A stretch of DNA of 64,000 bases from positions 1,101,952 through 1,165,951 of the forward strand of contig CAVSMH010000008.1 in the NCBI GenBank assembly GCA_963728965.1, in the 5' to 3' direction. A program made the translations under genes and the position numbers. Position 1 is the stretch's first letter. The number at the start of each line of letters is the position of its first letter. Source of the DNA: DASQZT01 sp963728965 (GTDB lineage Bacteria; Acidobacteriota; Terriglobia; Bryobacterales; Bryobacteraceae). The notes beneath the pieces are model-generated. The model saw only the letters and a list, made by a program, of their open reading frames with translations, made no database searches and was not told the origin of the DNA. Shown piece after piece: positions 54,201-62,152 of this stretch.

Positions 54201-54751
54201 GCTACTTCATCTCCCAGAAGCCCGCCTACGCGCAGAAGCCGGTGGATCCGCCCGCGCTCAAAATGCTGCTCGCCTCCTGCACCGTTCCGGTGTACGAATT
54301 CGGCGACTACTACCTGTCCCGGCTGGAGCGGGCCTGCCGTCCTCAGGAGGACAAGCCGACGCTGGTGGCGATGCCCGGCTTCAAGGACGATCTCGACCCG
54401 GCCATCGTCTTCCGCGGCGCGTGGACCCACGACAGCAGTTTTGCGCTTGCGTCCCAGCACACGGTCAGCTATAGCGATGCACCGGGAGCGGAGATTTTAC
54501 TGTCCTTCGAAGGCCGGGGTGTCAGCTACATCTACACCAGGGCGCCCAACCGCGGCGTGGCCGCAGTCACGGTGGATGGCGTGGACCAGAGCACGCTGGA
54601 CCTGTTCTCGCCCACCATCGAATGGCAGTCGGCGCGACGGTTTTGCTGCTTCCCGCCCGGGCGCCACGTGATCGCCATCCGTGTCACCGGCAGGCACGAT
54701 CCCCAATCGACGGGTGCATTCGTGGATCTCGATACGTTTCTGATCGAGTAA
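51215..54751 (+). CDS. Giant membrane fusion: GT2 glycosyltransferase, GtrA-like, multi-TM glycosyltransferase-like and beta-sandwich domains
   Basis: A 1178-residue protein. Residues ~1-220 are a GT2 polyprenyl-phosphate sugar transferase (AIVIPAYKPSAALIDVV, VVVDDGSG, DADGQHHPDD, TDTQTGLRGIPA). Residues ~225-345 are a four-helix GtrA-like flippase domain (SVSMLTALIDNLVFYL, FNYWMVRSSVFYS). Residues ~360-1000 carry about 16 helices, with periplasmic acidic loops as in GT-C (GT39/83-like) enzymes. The last ~110 residues resemble a carbohydrate-binding beta-sandwich (GRHVIAIRVTGRHDPQ, then GAFVDLDTF). A one-protein lipid-linked sugar transfer route is inferred. ATG 51215 is chosen. Confidence 0.78.
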   Translation: MAAIAIVIPAYKPSAALIDVVSALATASSHAIVVVDDGSGPAYREIFARAAELPGVRVLRHAVNLGKGAALKTAMNHVLCALPETIGIVTADADGQHHPDDILRTAEALIANPSALVLGCRGFDRDVPLRSRFGNVLTRGVMHALLGRKLTDTQTGLRGIPAAFLPKLLRLETTGYEFELQMLIAAHELSIPFLEVPIRTIYEAGNASSHFNPIVDSMKIYFVLLRFGSVSMLTALIDNLVFYLAWRRSGNVIAAQVLGRAIAVCFNYWMVRSSVFYSRQRHQSTLPKYLLLVVASGTASYGGIEFLNHRLGMHPVTAKLMVETVLFFVNFAVQRLFIFNQPTDETGAGRRTTPALAFALVVAGVFAGLLALEVHGIWNGGLFRQHIWDPDGLKRFTRYIGVFVAFAAPVLMMFPWAFAGAVAALLLVASVLSVGLQPVLATGFFFLSACALGCRLLGVARRDSLPVDLCATLAGAAVYVVLMTLTARLPIHYPLVWAAVLSLPVALDLRGVGRRLRYWASLLRAAELRCPWERGALALLFFFAIAHWFVALEPEKSADGLAMHLAIPLDIARHHAMTFDPARFVWSVMPMGADWAYSIVCLLGGEFAARLLNYGMLLMVLALLYSGARRFVSRATAYLLAATFAATPLVQLVTGSLFVENFMAALVLGIVTVTCLFGESGEKRYLFAAMLLGGAAITTKLGAVAFVALALPFLAVELRARWKSLGPRRAVVCLLALLLLLATALPTFAIAYARTGNPIYPFNNQKLHSPLLDPTVNFNDLQYHVPLDWNVLPHLTFRTSDVYEGQNGSLGFQYLIAVPMALLGLLVVNRRLTRMAAVMGLGAGVLILYFQPNVRYLYATLPLVTMAFAGLLGWLFANERRLYRVLVGYLVAVTALNAYFLPSASYYHKDFSPRQPFSRAGKDRYLAEAVPIRKVIEYYNRNHDGLAVLMTGDSSIAGIEGEVYENHWHTYAVWAAIHRAADVPALLRLMRQWNVGYFISQKPAYAQKPVDPPALKMLLASCTVPVYEFGDYYLSRLERACRPQEDKPTLVAMPGFKDDLDPAIVFRGAWTHDSSFALASQHTVSYSDAPGAEILLSFEGRGVSYIYTRAPNRGVAAVTVDGVDQSTLDLFSPTIEWQSARRFCCFPPGRHVIAIRVTGRHDPQSTGAFVDLDTFLIE

Positions 54752-54765
54752 ACACCCCGGCCCTC

Positions 54766-56106
54766 TCACCGATCACCGGACCCTGTCGCGTTCCCCTCCG
54801 TCTCGGCAGCGCGCTGCGCTTTGAGCCTCCGGATCTCCTCGAGCCGCTCGGCGATCCGCTTCTCCAGGCCGCGGCCGGTCGGGAAATAATAGCGCCGGCC
54901 CGCCAGCGATGACGGCAGGCACTCCATGCCCGGAATGGCATCCTCGAACCGGTGCGCGTGTTCGTATCCCTGGCCGTAGCCCCACGCCTTCATCAGGCCG
55001 GTCGGCGCGTTTCGCAGGTTCATCGGCACCGGCTCGGCCGTGGTGCGCTCCACATCCTCGTGAAGCGCACCCATGGCGCGATAGGCGGCATCGGACTTGG
55101 GCGCCACGCACAGGTAAATCGCCGCCTGCGCCAGCGCCAGGTCGCCTTCGGGACTCCCCAGGAAGTGCACGGCCTGCATCGCCGCCACCGTCTGCTCCAG
55201 TGCGCGCGGGTCGGCCAGCCCGATGTCCTCGCTGGCCATGCGGATCAGCCGGCGGGCGATGTACAGCCGGTCCTCGCCGGCCTCGAGCATACGCGTCAGC
55301 CAGTAGAGCGCCGCATCCACGTCGCTCGACCGCACCGATTTGTGCAGCGCGGAGATCAGGTTGAAGTGCTCTTCCCCGCCCTTGTCGTAAAGCAGCACCT
55401 TGCGGTCGATGGCGTCCTGCACCGCCGCTTCCGACAGCACTCCGCCGCTGCTCGCCGCCCGTGCCGCTTCGAGCGTGTTGTAGGCCTGCCGCGCGTCGCC
55501 GTTGGCGTAAATCGCGATGGCTTCCAGCAACTCGTCGGGAGCCTCCAGCCCCACCACGGGCAGCGCGCGTTGCAGCAGCGTCACGATTTCGGGCACCGTG
55601 AGCCCGCGCAAGGCGTACACGCGCGAACGCGAGAGCAGCGCCGAGATCACTTCAAACGACGGGTTCTCGGTTGTGGCGCCGATGAGGATGATATCGCCGC
55701 GCTCCACGTAGGGAAGAAATGCATCCTGCTGGGCCTTATTGAAGCGATGGATCTCGTCGATGAACAGAATGGTGCGGCGGCCCAGGCGGCGCAGCTTCTC
55801 CGCATCCGCCATCACCGCCTTGATTTCCTTGATGCCGCTGAGCACGGCGCTGAACGGAATGAACTCGCACCGGGTGATGCGCGCGATCAGCCGCGCCAGC
55901 GTGGTCTTCCCGGTCCCCGGCGGCCCCCACAGGATCACCGAGGTCAGCTCGTCGCGCTCGATCTGCCGCCGCAGCGGTTTGCCCGGCCCCAGAATGTGCT
56001 CCTGGCCGATATAGTCTTCCAGGCGCTCGGGGCGCATCCGCTCGGCCAGCGGCCGCTTCCCGTCGGCCGCAGGGGCCGCGGGCGGCGTGTTGTCGAACAG
56101 GCTCAT
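54766..56106 (-). CDS. rarA: Replication-associated recombination protein A (MgsA/RarA AAA+ ATPase)
   Basis: A 446-residue clamp-loader-like AAA+ ATPase working at stalled forks. Walker A is GPPGTGKTT and Walker B LFIDEIHRFN; the sensor region is GATTENPSFEVISALLSR. The C-terminal oligomerisation domain has YHIARRLIRMASEDIGLADP-type features, including ARRLIRMASEDIGLADP and PMNLRNAPTGLMKAWGYG. The N-terminus LAERMRPERLEDYIGQEHIL is the family opening. ATG 56106 overlaps the stop of the TrmH-like gene (ATGA), so the two form an operon. The frame is open further upstream only as antisense-like noise in that gene. Confidence 0.92.
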   Translation of the reverse strand: MSLFDNTPPAAPAADGKRPLAERMRPERLEDYIGQEHILGPGKPLRRQIERDELTSVILWGPPGTGKTTLARLIARITRCEFIPFSAVLSGIKEIKAVMADAEKLRRLGRRTILFIDEIHRFNKAQQDAFLPYVERGDIILIGATTENPSFEVISALLSRSRVYALRGLTVPEIVTLLQRALPVVGLEAPDELLEAIAIYANGDARQAYNTLEAARAASSGGVLSEAAVQDAIDRKVLLYDKGGEEHFNLISALHKSVRSSDVDAALYWLTRMLEAGEDRLYIARRLIRMASEDIGLADPRALEQTVAAMQAVHFLGSPEGDLALAQAAIYLCVAPKSDAAYRAMGALHEDVERTTAEPVPMNLRNAPTGLMKAWGYGQGYEHAHRFEDAIPGMECLPSSLAGRRYYFPTGRGLEKRIAERLEEIRRLKAQRAAETEGNATGSGDR

Positions 56107-56882
56107 CCCCGCACCCGCTGGCACCGCGCCTCGTACAGCAGGATGCCCGCGGCCACCGCCGCGTTCAGCGACTCCACGCCCACGGTGGGAATCGCGGTGC
56201 CGATCGCCGCAGCCCGCAGCTCCGGGCCGATGCCGTGGCCTTCGCTGCCGATGATCAGGCCGGAAGGCCGGGTCAGGTCCACCTCCGCCGGAGGCTGCGC
56301 TCCTTCGTGCGCCGCGACGCCCGCGTAGAGTTGTATGCCGTGCTGATCGAGAGCCGACCGCGCGCCCGCCGCGTCCAACCCGTTCAGAAAGGGAACGCGA
56401 AACAGCGAACCGGCGGAGGCACGCACGGTCTTGGGATTGTAGGGGCTCACCGTGCCCTTCAGAAACAGCACGCCGGTGGCGCCGAACGCTTCGGCCGCGC
56501 GCACGATCGCGCCGGCGTTGCCAGGGTCCTGCACGCCATCGAGCACCACCACCAGCGGCACTCCGCCGAATAGCTGGTCGATCGTCCACACCGGCGGCTT
56601 CACCAGCGCGATCACCCCTTGCGGCGTCTCCGTGCCGGCCAAGTCGCGGAACAGTGCGTCCGGCAACACCAGCAGCCGTACACCCTCGGGGACCTGCCGC
56701 GCCGCCGATTCCGCCGCCAGCACGCACGCAACTTGACATCCGCTCCGCCGCGCTTCTTCGAGCAGGTGAAACGTCTCCGCCAGGCACAGCCCTTCGCTGG
56801 TCAGCCCGCCGCGCGCCATCGCCCGCCGCACGTCCTTCACCAGCGGATTGGCGGCGCTTGTGATGGTGTGCGCTTTCGGCAT
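56103..56882 (-). CDS. TrmH/SpoU-family RNA 2'-O-methyltransferase
   Basis: A 259-residue SPOUT-fold methyltransferase. The N-terminal substrate-binding domain (ITSAANPLVKDVRRAMARGG) is followed by the knot domain with VVLDGVQDPGNAGAIVRAAEAFGA (motif 1), LIIGSEGHGIGPEL (motif 2) and VESLNAAVAAGILLYEA (motif 3). It is of RlmB/TsnR type and probably methylates 23S rRNA or tRNA; the target is not deducible. Its stop overlaps rarA. It is divergent from the YdcF-like gene with 37 bp between start codons. Confidence 0.88.
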   Translation of the reverse strand: MPKAHTITSAANPLVKDVRRAMARGGLTSEGLCLAETFHLLEEARRSGCQVACVLAAESAARQVPEGVRLLVLPDALFRDLAGTETPQGVIALVKPPVWTIDQLFGGVPLVVVLDGVQDPGNAGAIVRAAEAFGATGVLFLKGTVSPYNPKTVRASAGSLFRVPFLNGLDAAGARSALDQHGIQLYAGVAAHEGAQPPAEVDLTRPSGLIIGSEGHGIGPELRAAAIGTAIPTVGVESLNAAVAAGILLYEARCQRVRG

Positions 56883-56887
56883 CTGTT

Positions 56888-56919
56888 TACAATGGGTTCT
56901 GAACGTCAGAATACCGCAG
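56888..56919 (+). promoter_or_regulatory. -10 element of the YdcF-like gene
   Basis: TACAAT at 56888-56893, 26 nt upstream of the ATG at 56920, predicting a leader of about 20 nt. It lies within the 37-bp space between two divergent start codons. Confidence 0.4.
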
Positions 56920-57507
56920 ATGAAAAGGACCCTATGGAACGGAACGGTTCTCGCGGTGAGCGCATCGATCTTCGCCGTGGCCTATTTTTCGTTGCGCATC
57001 CAGCAGCAGTCCCAGCGCGATGAAGCCCAGCCGGCAGACCTGATCCTGGTGCTCGGCGCGGCCGAGTATCGTGGCAGGCCGTCCCCGGTGCTCAAGGCCC
57101 GTCTGGACCATGCACTCGAACTGTACCAGGGCCGTCTGGCCCCGCGGGTCCTGACCACGGGCGGCGCCGGCGGCGATCCGGTGTACACCGAAGGCGGCGT
57201 CGGCCGAACCTACCTGATGGCGCACGGGGTGCCGTCGGAAGCCATCGTGGTCGAGAACGAAGGCGAAAGCACGCTGGAATCGACGGCCCGTGCCGGCGAG
57301 ATCATGGAGCGGATGGGACTGCATTCGGCCATCGTGGTGAGCGACGGGTATCACATCTTTCGGGTGAAGAAAATGCTTCAGTCGCGCGGGTTGATCGCCT
57401 ACGGATCGCCGCGCAGGGACCGGACTCCGGACCGGCTCCACGACCGCTGGAACTACCTGAAACAGGCCGTCGGGTACCTGCTTTGGAGTGCGGGCCTGGG
57501 GGTCTGA
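56920..57507 (+). CDS. YdcF-family (DUF218) membrane-anchored protein
   Basis: A 195-residue protein with an N-terminal anchor (GTVLAVSASIFAVAYFSL) and a DUF218 Rossmann-like domain: ADLILVLGAAEYRGRPSPVLKARLDHALELY, then VLTTGGAG, then ENEGESTLESTARAGEIM and AIVVSDGYHIFR. DUF218 proteins (YdcF, SanA) act in envelope metabolism, possibly lipid carrier or vancomycin-sensitivity related; the exact reaction is unknown. ATG 56920 is used; an upstream frame from 56848 overlaps the antisense gene. The ABC exporter genes follow 62 nt downstream. Confidence 0.85.
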   Translation: MKRTLWNGTVLAVSASIFAVAYFSLRIQQQSQRDEAQPADLILVLGAAEYRGRPSPVLKARLDHALELYQGRLAPRVLTTGGAGGDPVYTEGGVGRTYLMAHGVPSEAIVVENEGESTLESTARAGEIMERMGLHSAIVVSDGYHIFRVKKMLQSRGLIAYGSPRRDRTPDRLHDRWNYLKQAVGYLLWSAGLGV

Positions 57508-57569
57508 TTCCTGGAACTTTCCCTCCGGCCGTGGCGTACCATGCACAGAGGTGATCGTACCGAGTTCCG

Positions 57570-58496
57570 ATGCCTGTCCAGAATCCCTTACAAGTCGATG
57601 CCGCGGTAAAGCGTTTCGGTGATCTCACCGCGCTGGCCGGGGTGTCTCTCGAAGTGCAGGAACGCGCCTGTTTCGGCCTGCTCGGACCCAACGGGGCGGG
57701 CAAGTCCACGCTCATTCGCAGCATCGCCGGGCGCGTGCGGCTCGATTCCGGCACGGTGCGGGTGTTCGGCCAGCCGGCGGATTCGGCGGCCGCGCGGGCC
57801 GATCTGGGATGGGTCCCGCAGGAGTTGGCGCTCTATCGCCTGCTCACCTGCCGGGAAAACCTGGAAGCCTTCGGCCGCTACCAGGGTCTGCGCGGCCAGG
57901 CTCTGCGCGAGAGCATCCACTGGTGCCTGGAGTGGGCCGCGCTGGCCGACCGCGCCGATACCGCGGCCGGGAATCTCTCCGGCGGCATGCGGCGGCGGCT
58001 GAACATGGCCGCGGGCATGATCCATCGCCCGCGCCTGGTGCTGCTGGACGAACCCACCGTGGGGGTGGATCCGCAATCGCGCAATCGCATCTTCGAAATG
58101 GTCGAAGCCCTGCGCGACGCCGGCACCAGCATCATCTACACCACCCATTACATGGAAGAGGCCGAGCGCCTCTGCGACACCATCGCGATTGTGGATCACG
58201 GAAAAATTATCGCCCTTGGGCCGCGCGAGGAACTGGTGAAGGAGTCCTTCGGCGGGCGCAGCGACGTGGTCATGCGTTTCGGCGTGTCCGTGCGGAATGC
58301 GGAGAGCTGGGCCGCCTCGCGCGGCGGCAAGGCCGAGGACGGAGTGGCGCATTTCAGCGTGGAGCGACCCACCGATATCGCCGGGTTGCTGGATGCGGCG
58401 TCGCACGATGGCCTGGAGGTGGTGGACGTCACGCTGCGCCGCCCCAATCTCGAATCGGTTTTTCTGCAACTCACGGGGAGGGAACTGCGCCAATGA
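57570..58496 (+). CDS. ABC transporter ATP-binding protein (ABC-2 exporter)
   Basis: A 308-residue ATPase. It has Walker A GPNGAGKST, the Q-loop in VPQELALYRLLTCRENL, the signature LSGGMRRRLN, Walker B LVLLDEPTVGVDPQ and the switch His in TTHYMEEAERLCD. The C-terminal ~90 residues form the extension typical of drug/lipid ABC-2 exporters. Its stop overlaps the permease start (ATGA at 58493-58496), marking a two-gene transporter. The substrate is unknown; multidrug, Na+ or lipid export are the usual options. Confidence 0.9.
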   Translation: MPVQNPLQVDAAVKRFGDLTALAGVSLEVQERACFGLLGPNGAGKSTLIRSIAGRVRLDSGTVRVFGQPADSAAARADLGWVPQELALYRLLTCRENLEAFGRYQGLRGQALRESIHWCLEWAALADRADTAAGNLSGGMRRRLNMAAGMIHRPRLVLLDEPTVGVDPQSRNRIFEMVEALRDAGTSIIYTTHYMEEAERLCDTIAIVDHGKIIALGPREELVKESFGGRSDVVMRFGVSVRNAESWAASRGGKAEDGVAHFSVERPTDIAGLLDAASHDGLEVVDVTLRRPNLESVFLQLTGRELRQ

Positions 58497-59767
58497 TCGC
58501 CGCCATCGTCCGCACCGGATTCCGCTCGCTGCGCCGCGACCGCGGCGCGCTCATTCTCTCCTTCGTGGTGCCGATCGCGTTTTTCAGCATCTTCGCCATC
58601 GTTTTCAGCGGCACCAGCGGAGGCGGCACGCCGCGCGTGAACGTGCTGATTGTGGATGAAGACCACAGCCCGGTCTCCGAACGCTTCGTGCGGGGGCTGG
58701 AACACGAGGGCTCGCTCCACACGCACCTGCGTCCCGAGGGCGTGGAAGGGGCGGGGTCCGAATACACGCCGGCAACCGCGGAAATCGCTGTAAAGGCCGG
58801 CGATGCCCCGGCAGCACTGATCATCCCCAAGGGATTCGGCGCCCATCCGGTCGCCTTCGAGCCGGGCACAGAGCGGCAGGCCGTCCGCATCCTGCACGAC
58901 AGTTCCGACCCGGTGGCGGCGCAGGTGGTGGCGGGCATGGTGCAGAAGGTCGCGGCTTCGGCGCTGTCCGACAGCATCGCCGGAATGGGAATGAAATATT
59001 TCGAGCAGGCCACGGGAGGGCTGTCGGAGCAGCAGCGCAAGGCCATCGCCGCCAACCTGGGCGAGTACCGCCGCTACCTGGACAGGAGCGATCCGGCGAA
59101 CCAGAAGGCCGCCGGCGGATTCGTGGCGGTGGAGACGCGCGACGTGGTCGGCGAGAAAAAACAAAGCCCCACCATCGCGTTTTACGCCGCCGGCATCGGC
59201 GTCATGTTTCTGCTGTTCGCCGCCAGCGCCTCCGGCGGCACCCTGCTGGACGAAGCCGAGAGCGGCGCGCTCGACCGCATCCTCAGCGCGCGAGTGAATA
59301 TGACCACGCTGCTGGCGGGCAAAATGGCGTATGCCATGCTGCTGGCGTGCGCTCAGCTCACGCTGATGTTCCTGTGGGGCGCGGTGGCGTTCCACCTGGA
59401 CCTGTTCACCCACCTGCCCGGCTTCTTCGTAATGACCGTTTCCACGGCCTTCGCCGTTTCGGCCTTCGGGATGCTGCTGGCCAGCCTCTCGCGCACGCGC
59501 CAGCAGCAGTCCGCCATCGCCACCCTGCTGATCCTCACCATGTCGGCGGTGGGCGGCAGCATGTTCCCACGCTTCCTGATGCCGGAAGGGATGAAGAAGG
59601 TGGGGCTGTTCACCCCCAACGCCTGGGCCATCGACGGCTTCACCAAGGTATTCTGGCGCGACGAACCGGTGTCGCACCTGTGGCCCCAGGTGACGGCGCT
59701 GATCGTGGGAGGAATGGCGTTGTTCCTCCTGGCTCGCCGTTTCGCGCGGCGCTGGGAATATTCGTAG
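58493..59767 (+). CDS. ABC-2 type permease
   Basis: A 424-residue membrane protein with a first helix (GALILSFVVPIAFFSIFAIVF), a ~190-residue extracytoplasmic domain and five C-terminal helices. FYAAGIGVMFLLFAASASGGTLLDEAESGALDRILSARV is the ABC2_membrane_3 type block, followed by LLAGKMAYAMLLACAQLTLMFLWG and a final FTPNAWAIDGFTKVFWRD. It pairs with the overlapping ATPase. The large periplasmic domain, with a predicted coiled or helical part (VAGMVQKVAASALSDSIAGMGMKYF), is like YhfS/YbhR-type exporters. Confidence 0.87.
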   Translation: MIAAIVRTGFRSLRRDRGALILSFVVPIAFFSIFAIVFSGTSGGGTPRVNVLIVDEDHSPVSERFVRGLEHEGSLHTHLRPEGVEGAGSEYTPATAEIAVKAGDAPAALIIPKGFGAHPVAFEPGTERQAVRILHDSSDPVAAQVVAGMVQKVAASALSDSIAGMGMKYFEQATGGLSEQQRKAIAANLGEYRRYLDRSDPANQKAAGGFVAVETRDVVGEKKQSPTIAFYAAGIGVMFLLFAASASGGTLLDEAESGALDRILSARVNMTTLLAGKMAYAMLLACAQLTLMFLWGAVAFHLDLFTHLPGFFVMTVSTAFAVSAFGMLLASLSRTRQQQSAIATLLILTMSAVGGSMFPRFLMPEGMKKVGLFTPNAWAIDGFTKVFWRDEPVSHLWPQVTALIVGGMALFLLARRFARRWEYS

Positions 59768-59807
59768 CGAGATTCCCGGGCGTCTCGGCGATCCGGACGG
59801 CGAGCCC

Positions 59808-60290
59808 CTACCGCTTTTTCGTCCGCTTGTACTCTTCGCGCATCGCCTGCAAGTGGCGGGCGTGGCTCTCCACGTGGTCCGCGTACCCCGCTACCAGATC
59901 CAGGAGCGTCATGCGGCCACGTTCGCCGTGATTGCCGGTGCGTTCGAACGCGGCGTCCGGCAGGCCCTTCAGCAGCTCGTAATTCTCCGCCCGCAGCCGC
60001 CGGAAGGTCTCGAGCGACTGCTTCGGCTTGCGGCGCGCATAGTCGAGGTTCGCCGCCCATGCGTCCTGGTCCATAGGAACCAGCACCGGTCCGTTCTCGG
60101 CAATCACCTGGCGATAGCGGTGAGCCGCCACCAGTTCGACATCCGCCAGGTGGGCGACGATCTGGCGCACGGTCCACTTTCCGGGAGCGGAAGCGAAGTC
60201 CTCCTCCTCTCCAAATACTCCGGTGAGCACCACCGCCAGTAGCTCCGGACCGCGCCGGTAGCGCTCGAGAAGAACAGCAAGTTCGGGCAT
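59808..60290 (-). CDS. DinB-family protein (second copy)
   Basis: A 160-residue DinB_2-type four-helix protein. Metal-binding His are in QIVAHLADVELV and in DHVESHARHLQAMRE near the C-terminus. WTVRQIVAHLADVE and DAWAANLDYARRKPKQSLETFR are typical of the DinB_2 group. Function is unknown. Its start is divergent from gamma-glutamyltransferase with a 35-bp gap in which both -10 elements overlap. Confidence 0.82.
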   Translation of the reverse strand: MPELAVLLERYRRGPELLAVVLTGVFGEEEDFASAPGKWTVRQIVAHLADVELVAAHRYRQVIAENGPVLVPMDQDAWAANLDYARRKPKQSLETFRRLRAENYELLKGLPDAAFERTGNHGERGRMTLLDLVAGYADHVESHARHLQAMREEYKRTKKR

Positions 60291-60304
60291 GTACGAAACC
60301 GAAG

Positions 60305-60314
60305 ATTATACAAT
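60305..60314. promoter_or_regulatory. Overlapping divergent -10 elements between DinB and ggt
   Basis: The 10-bp core ATTATACAAT contains TATAAT on the minus strand (60310-60305, 14 nt before ATG 60290) and TACAAT on the plus strand (60309-60314, 11 nt before ATG 60326). The two genes share a 35-bp intergenic space, so their promoters cannot be occupied at the same time. Confidence 0.5.
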
Positions 60315-60325
60315 AGGACCATCCT

Positions 60326-62152
60326 ATGAGATTCAGACTCACGGTTGTAATGGTGCTGACGGCTGCCGCGTGGGCACAGCGCCAGCCGCCGAACCGGCCC
60401 GTCCGGTTGCCTTCGAGGGGAACCCACGGAGCCGTTGCCGGCGGCACCGAGTACGCCACCGAAGCGGGCATGCGCATGTACTTCGCCGGCGGCAATGCCG
60501 TGGATGCGGGCATCGCCACCATGCTGGCTGCTTCCGTCACCGAGTTTTCCCACTTCGGCTTCGGCGGCGAAGCGCCCATTCTGGTGCGCACCAAGGCGGG
60601 GAAGGTCTACGCGATTGCGGGTGTGGGCACGATGCCCAAAATGGCTACCGCCGATTTCTACCGGAACCACAAGATCCGGCCCGACGAGATGGTCGATCCC
60701 CCCGAGGAGAAGGGGCTCAAAGAATGGGTGCCGGTGGCCGGGATTCTCTCCACGCTGGTGCCGGGAATGGTCGATGCGGCGCTCGTCACCCTGCGCGATT
60801 TCGGAACCAGGTCCTTTGCCGAAGCGGTCCAGCCCGCCATCGATCTGGCCGACGGTTTCCCGATCGATGAACTGCGCGCCTTCTCCATCGAACGGAGCCT
60901 CAAGTACCTCGAAGCCTGGCCCGCATCCAAGCGCGTGTTCCTGCCCAACGGCCATGTGCCGCGCGCCGGCGAGATCCTGCGCCAGCCCGACCTGGGCCGC
61001 ACGCTGCGATCCATGGTGGAAGCCGAGAAGAAGGCCCTGGCCTCCGGCGCCAGCCGCGCGAAGGCGATTGACGCCGTGCGGGACTATTTTTACCGCGGCG
61101 ATATCGCCCACCGTATCGATGCTTTCTCGCGAGCCAACGGCGGGCTGTTGCGTTACGAGGACATGGCCGCTTTCCACCTGGAACCGGAAGAGGCCGTTTC
61201 CACGACGTTCCACGGCTACACGGTATACAAGCCCGGCTTCTGGAGCCAGGGCCCCTCCATGATCGAGACCCTGAATATCCTGGAGGGCTTCAATCTTGCC
61301 GACCTCAAGCTGAATTCCGCGGACTACATCCACACCCTGGTGGAAGCACTCAAGCTGGCCTATGCCGATCGCGACACGTATTACGGCGATCCCAAGTTCG
61401 TTAAAATTCCCGCCGAGCGCCTTCTCTCCAAAGAATACGGCGCCGAGCGGCGCAAGCTGATCGGCCCCCAGGCGTCGCTCGATTTCCGCCCCGGGAATGT
61501 CGAGCCGAACCCGCCCAAACACCCGTTCTACTCCGCCATCCCGCACCGCGACATTGATGACGCCCTGCTCGCCAAAGACACCACCTGCGTGGACGCGATC
61601 GACAAAGACGGCGTGGCTATTTCGATCACTCCGTCCGGCGCATGGATGCCTACTTATATCGCCGGCGACACCGGCGTGGCGCTCACCCAACGCGCGCAGA
61701 GCTTCCTGCTCGTGCCGGGACACCCCAACGAACTGGCCGGCGGCAAGCGGCCGCGTGTCACCCTCAGCCCCACCCTGGTAGTGGGCCCGGGAAATTCCGT
61801 CACGACCCTGTCCACCCCGGGCGGCGACAACCAGGACCAGGCGCTGTTGCAGGTGTTGTTCTATGCCCTGGAATTCGGCATGAACCCGGAACAGGCCGTG
61901 GAGGCGCCGCGCTTCCAGACCGAGCATCTGGTGTCGAGCTTCGACAACCACGCCATGAGTCCCGGCAGCCTCCTGCTGGACGAGCGCACGGCCGCCCCGG
62001 TGGTTGCCGAGTTGAAGAACCGCCACCACATCGTGGAGATGCGCACCCGTTTCGCCAGTGGCGCTGCGCCGGTGATGGTCCGGCTCTATCCCAGCGGCGC
62101 GCTCGAGGCCGGCGCGGACCCGTACTACTTCCGCTCGGCGCAGGCGTGGTAG
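60326..62152 (+). CDS. ggt: Gamma-glutamyltransferase
   Basis: A 608-residue secreted Ntn hydrolase that transfers or hydrolyses the gamma-glutamyl group of glutathione and related peptides. A signal peptide (RLTVVMVLTAAAWA) is followed by THGAVAGGTEYATEAGMRM and GGNAVDAGIATMLAAS. The autocatalytic cleavage site is at Thr419 (AKDTTCVDAIDKDGVAIS); the Cys after TT replaces the usual His/Thr. The small subunit has PRVTLSPTLVVGPG and TPGGDNQDQ. Overlap of its stop by the DUF72 start suggests coupling. The enzyme provides amino acids from extracellular peptides. Confidence 0.9.
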   Translation: MRFRLTVVMVLTAAAWAQRQPPNRPVRLPSRGTHGAVAGGTEYATEAGMRMYFAGGNAVDAGIATMLAASVTEFSHFGFGGEAPILVRTKAGKVYAIAGVGTMPKMATADFYRNHKIRPDEMVDPPEEKGLKEWVPVAGILSTLVPGMVDAALVTLRDFGTRSFAEAVQPAIDLADGFPIDELRAFSIERSLKYLEAWPASKRVFLPNGHVPRAGEILRQPDLGRTLRSMVEAEKKALASGASRAKAIDAVRDYFYRGDIAHRIDAFSRANGGLLRYEDMAAFHLEPEEAVSTTFHGYTVYKPGFWSQGPSMIETLNILEGFNLADLKLNSADYIHTLVEALKLAYADRDTYYGDPKFVKIPAERLLSKEYGAERRKLIGPQASLDFRPGNVEPNPPKHPFYSAIPHRDIDDALLAKDTTCVDAIDKDGVAISITPSGAWMPTYIAGDTGVALTQRAQSFLLVPGHPNELAGGKRPRVTLSPTLVVGPGNSVTTLSTPGGDNQDQALLQVLFYALEFGMNPEQAVEAPRFQTEHLVSSFDNHAMSPGSLLLDERTAAPVVAELKNRHHIVEMRTRFASGAAPVMVRLYPSGALEAGADPYYFRSAQAW

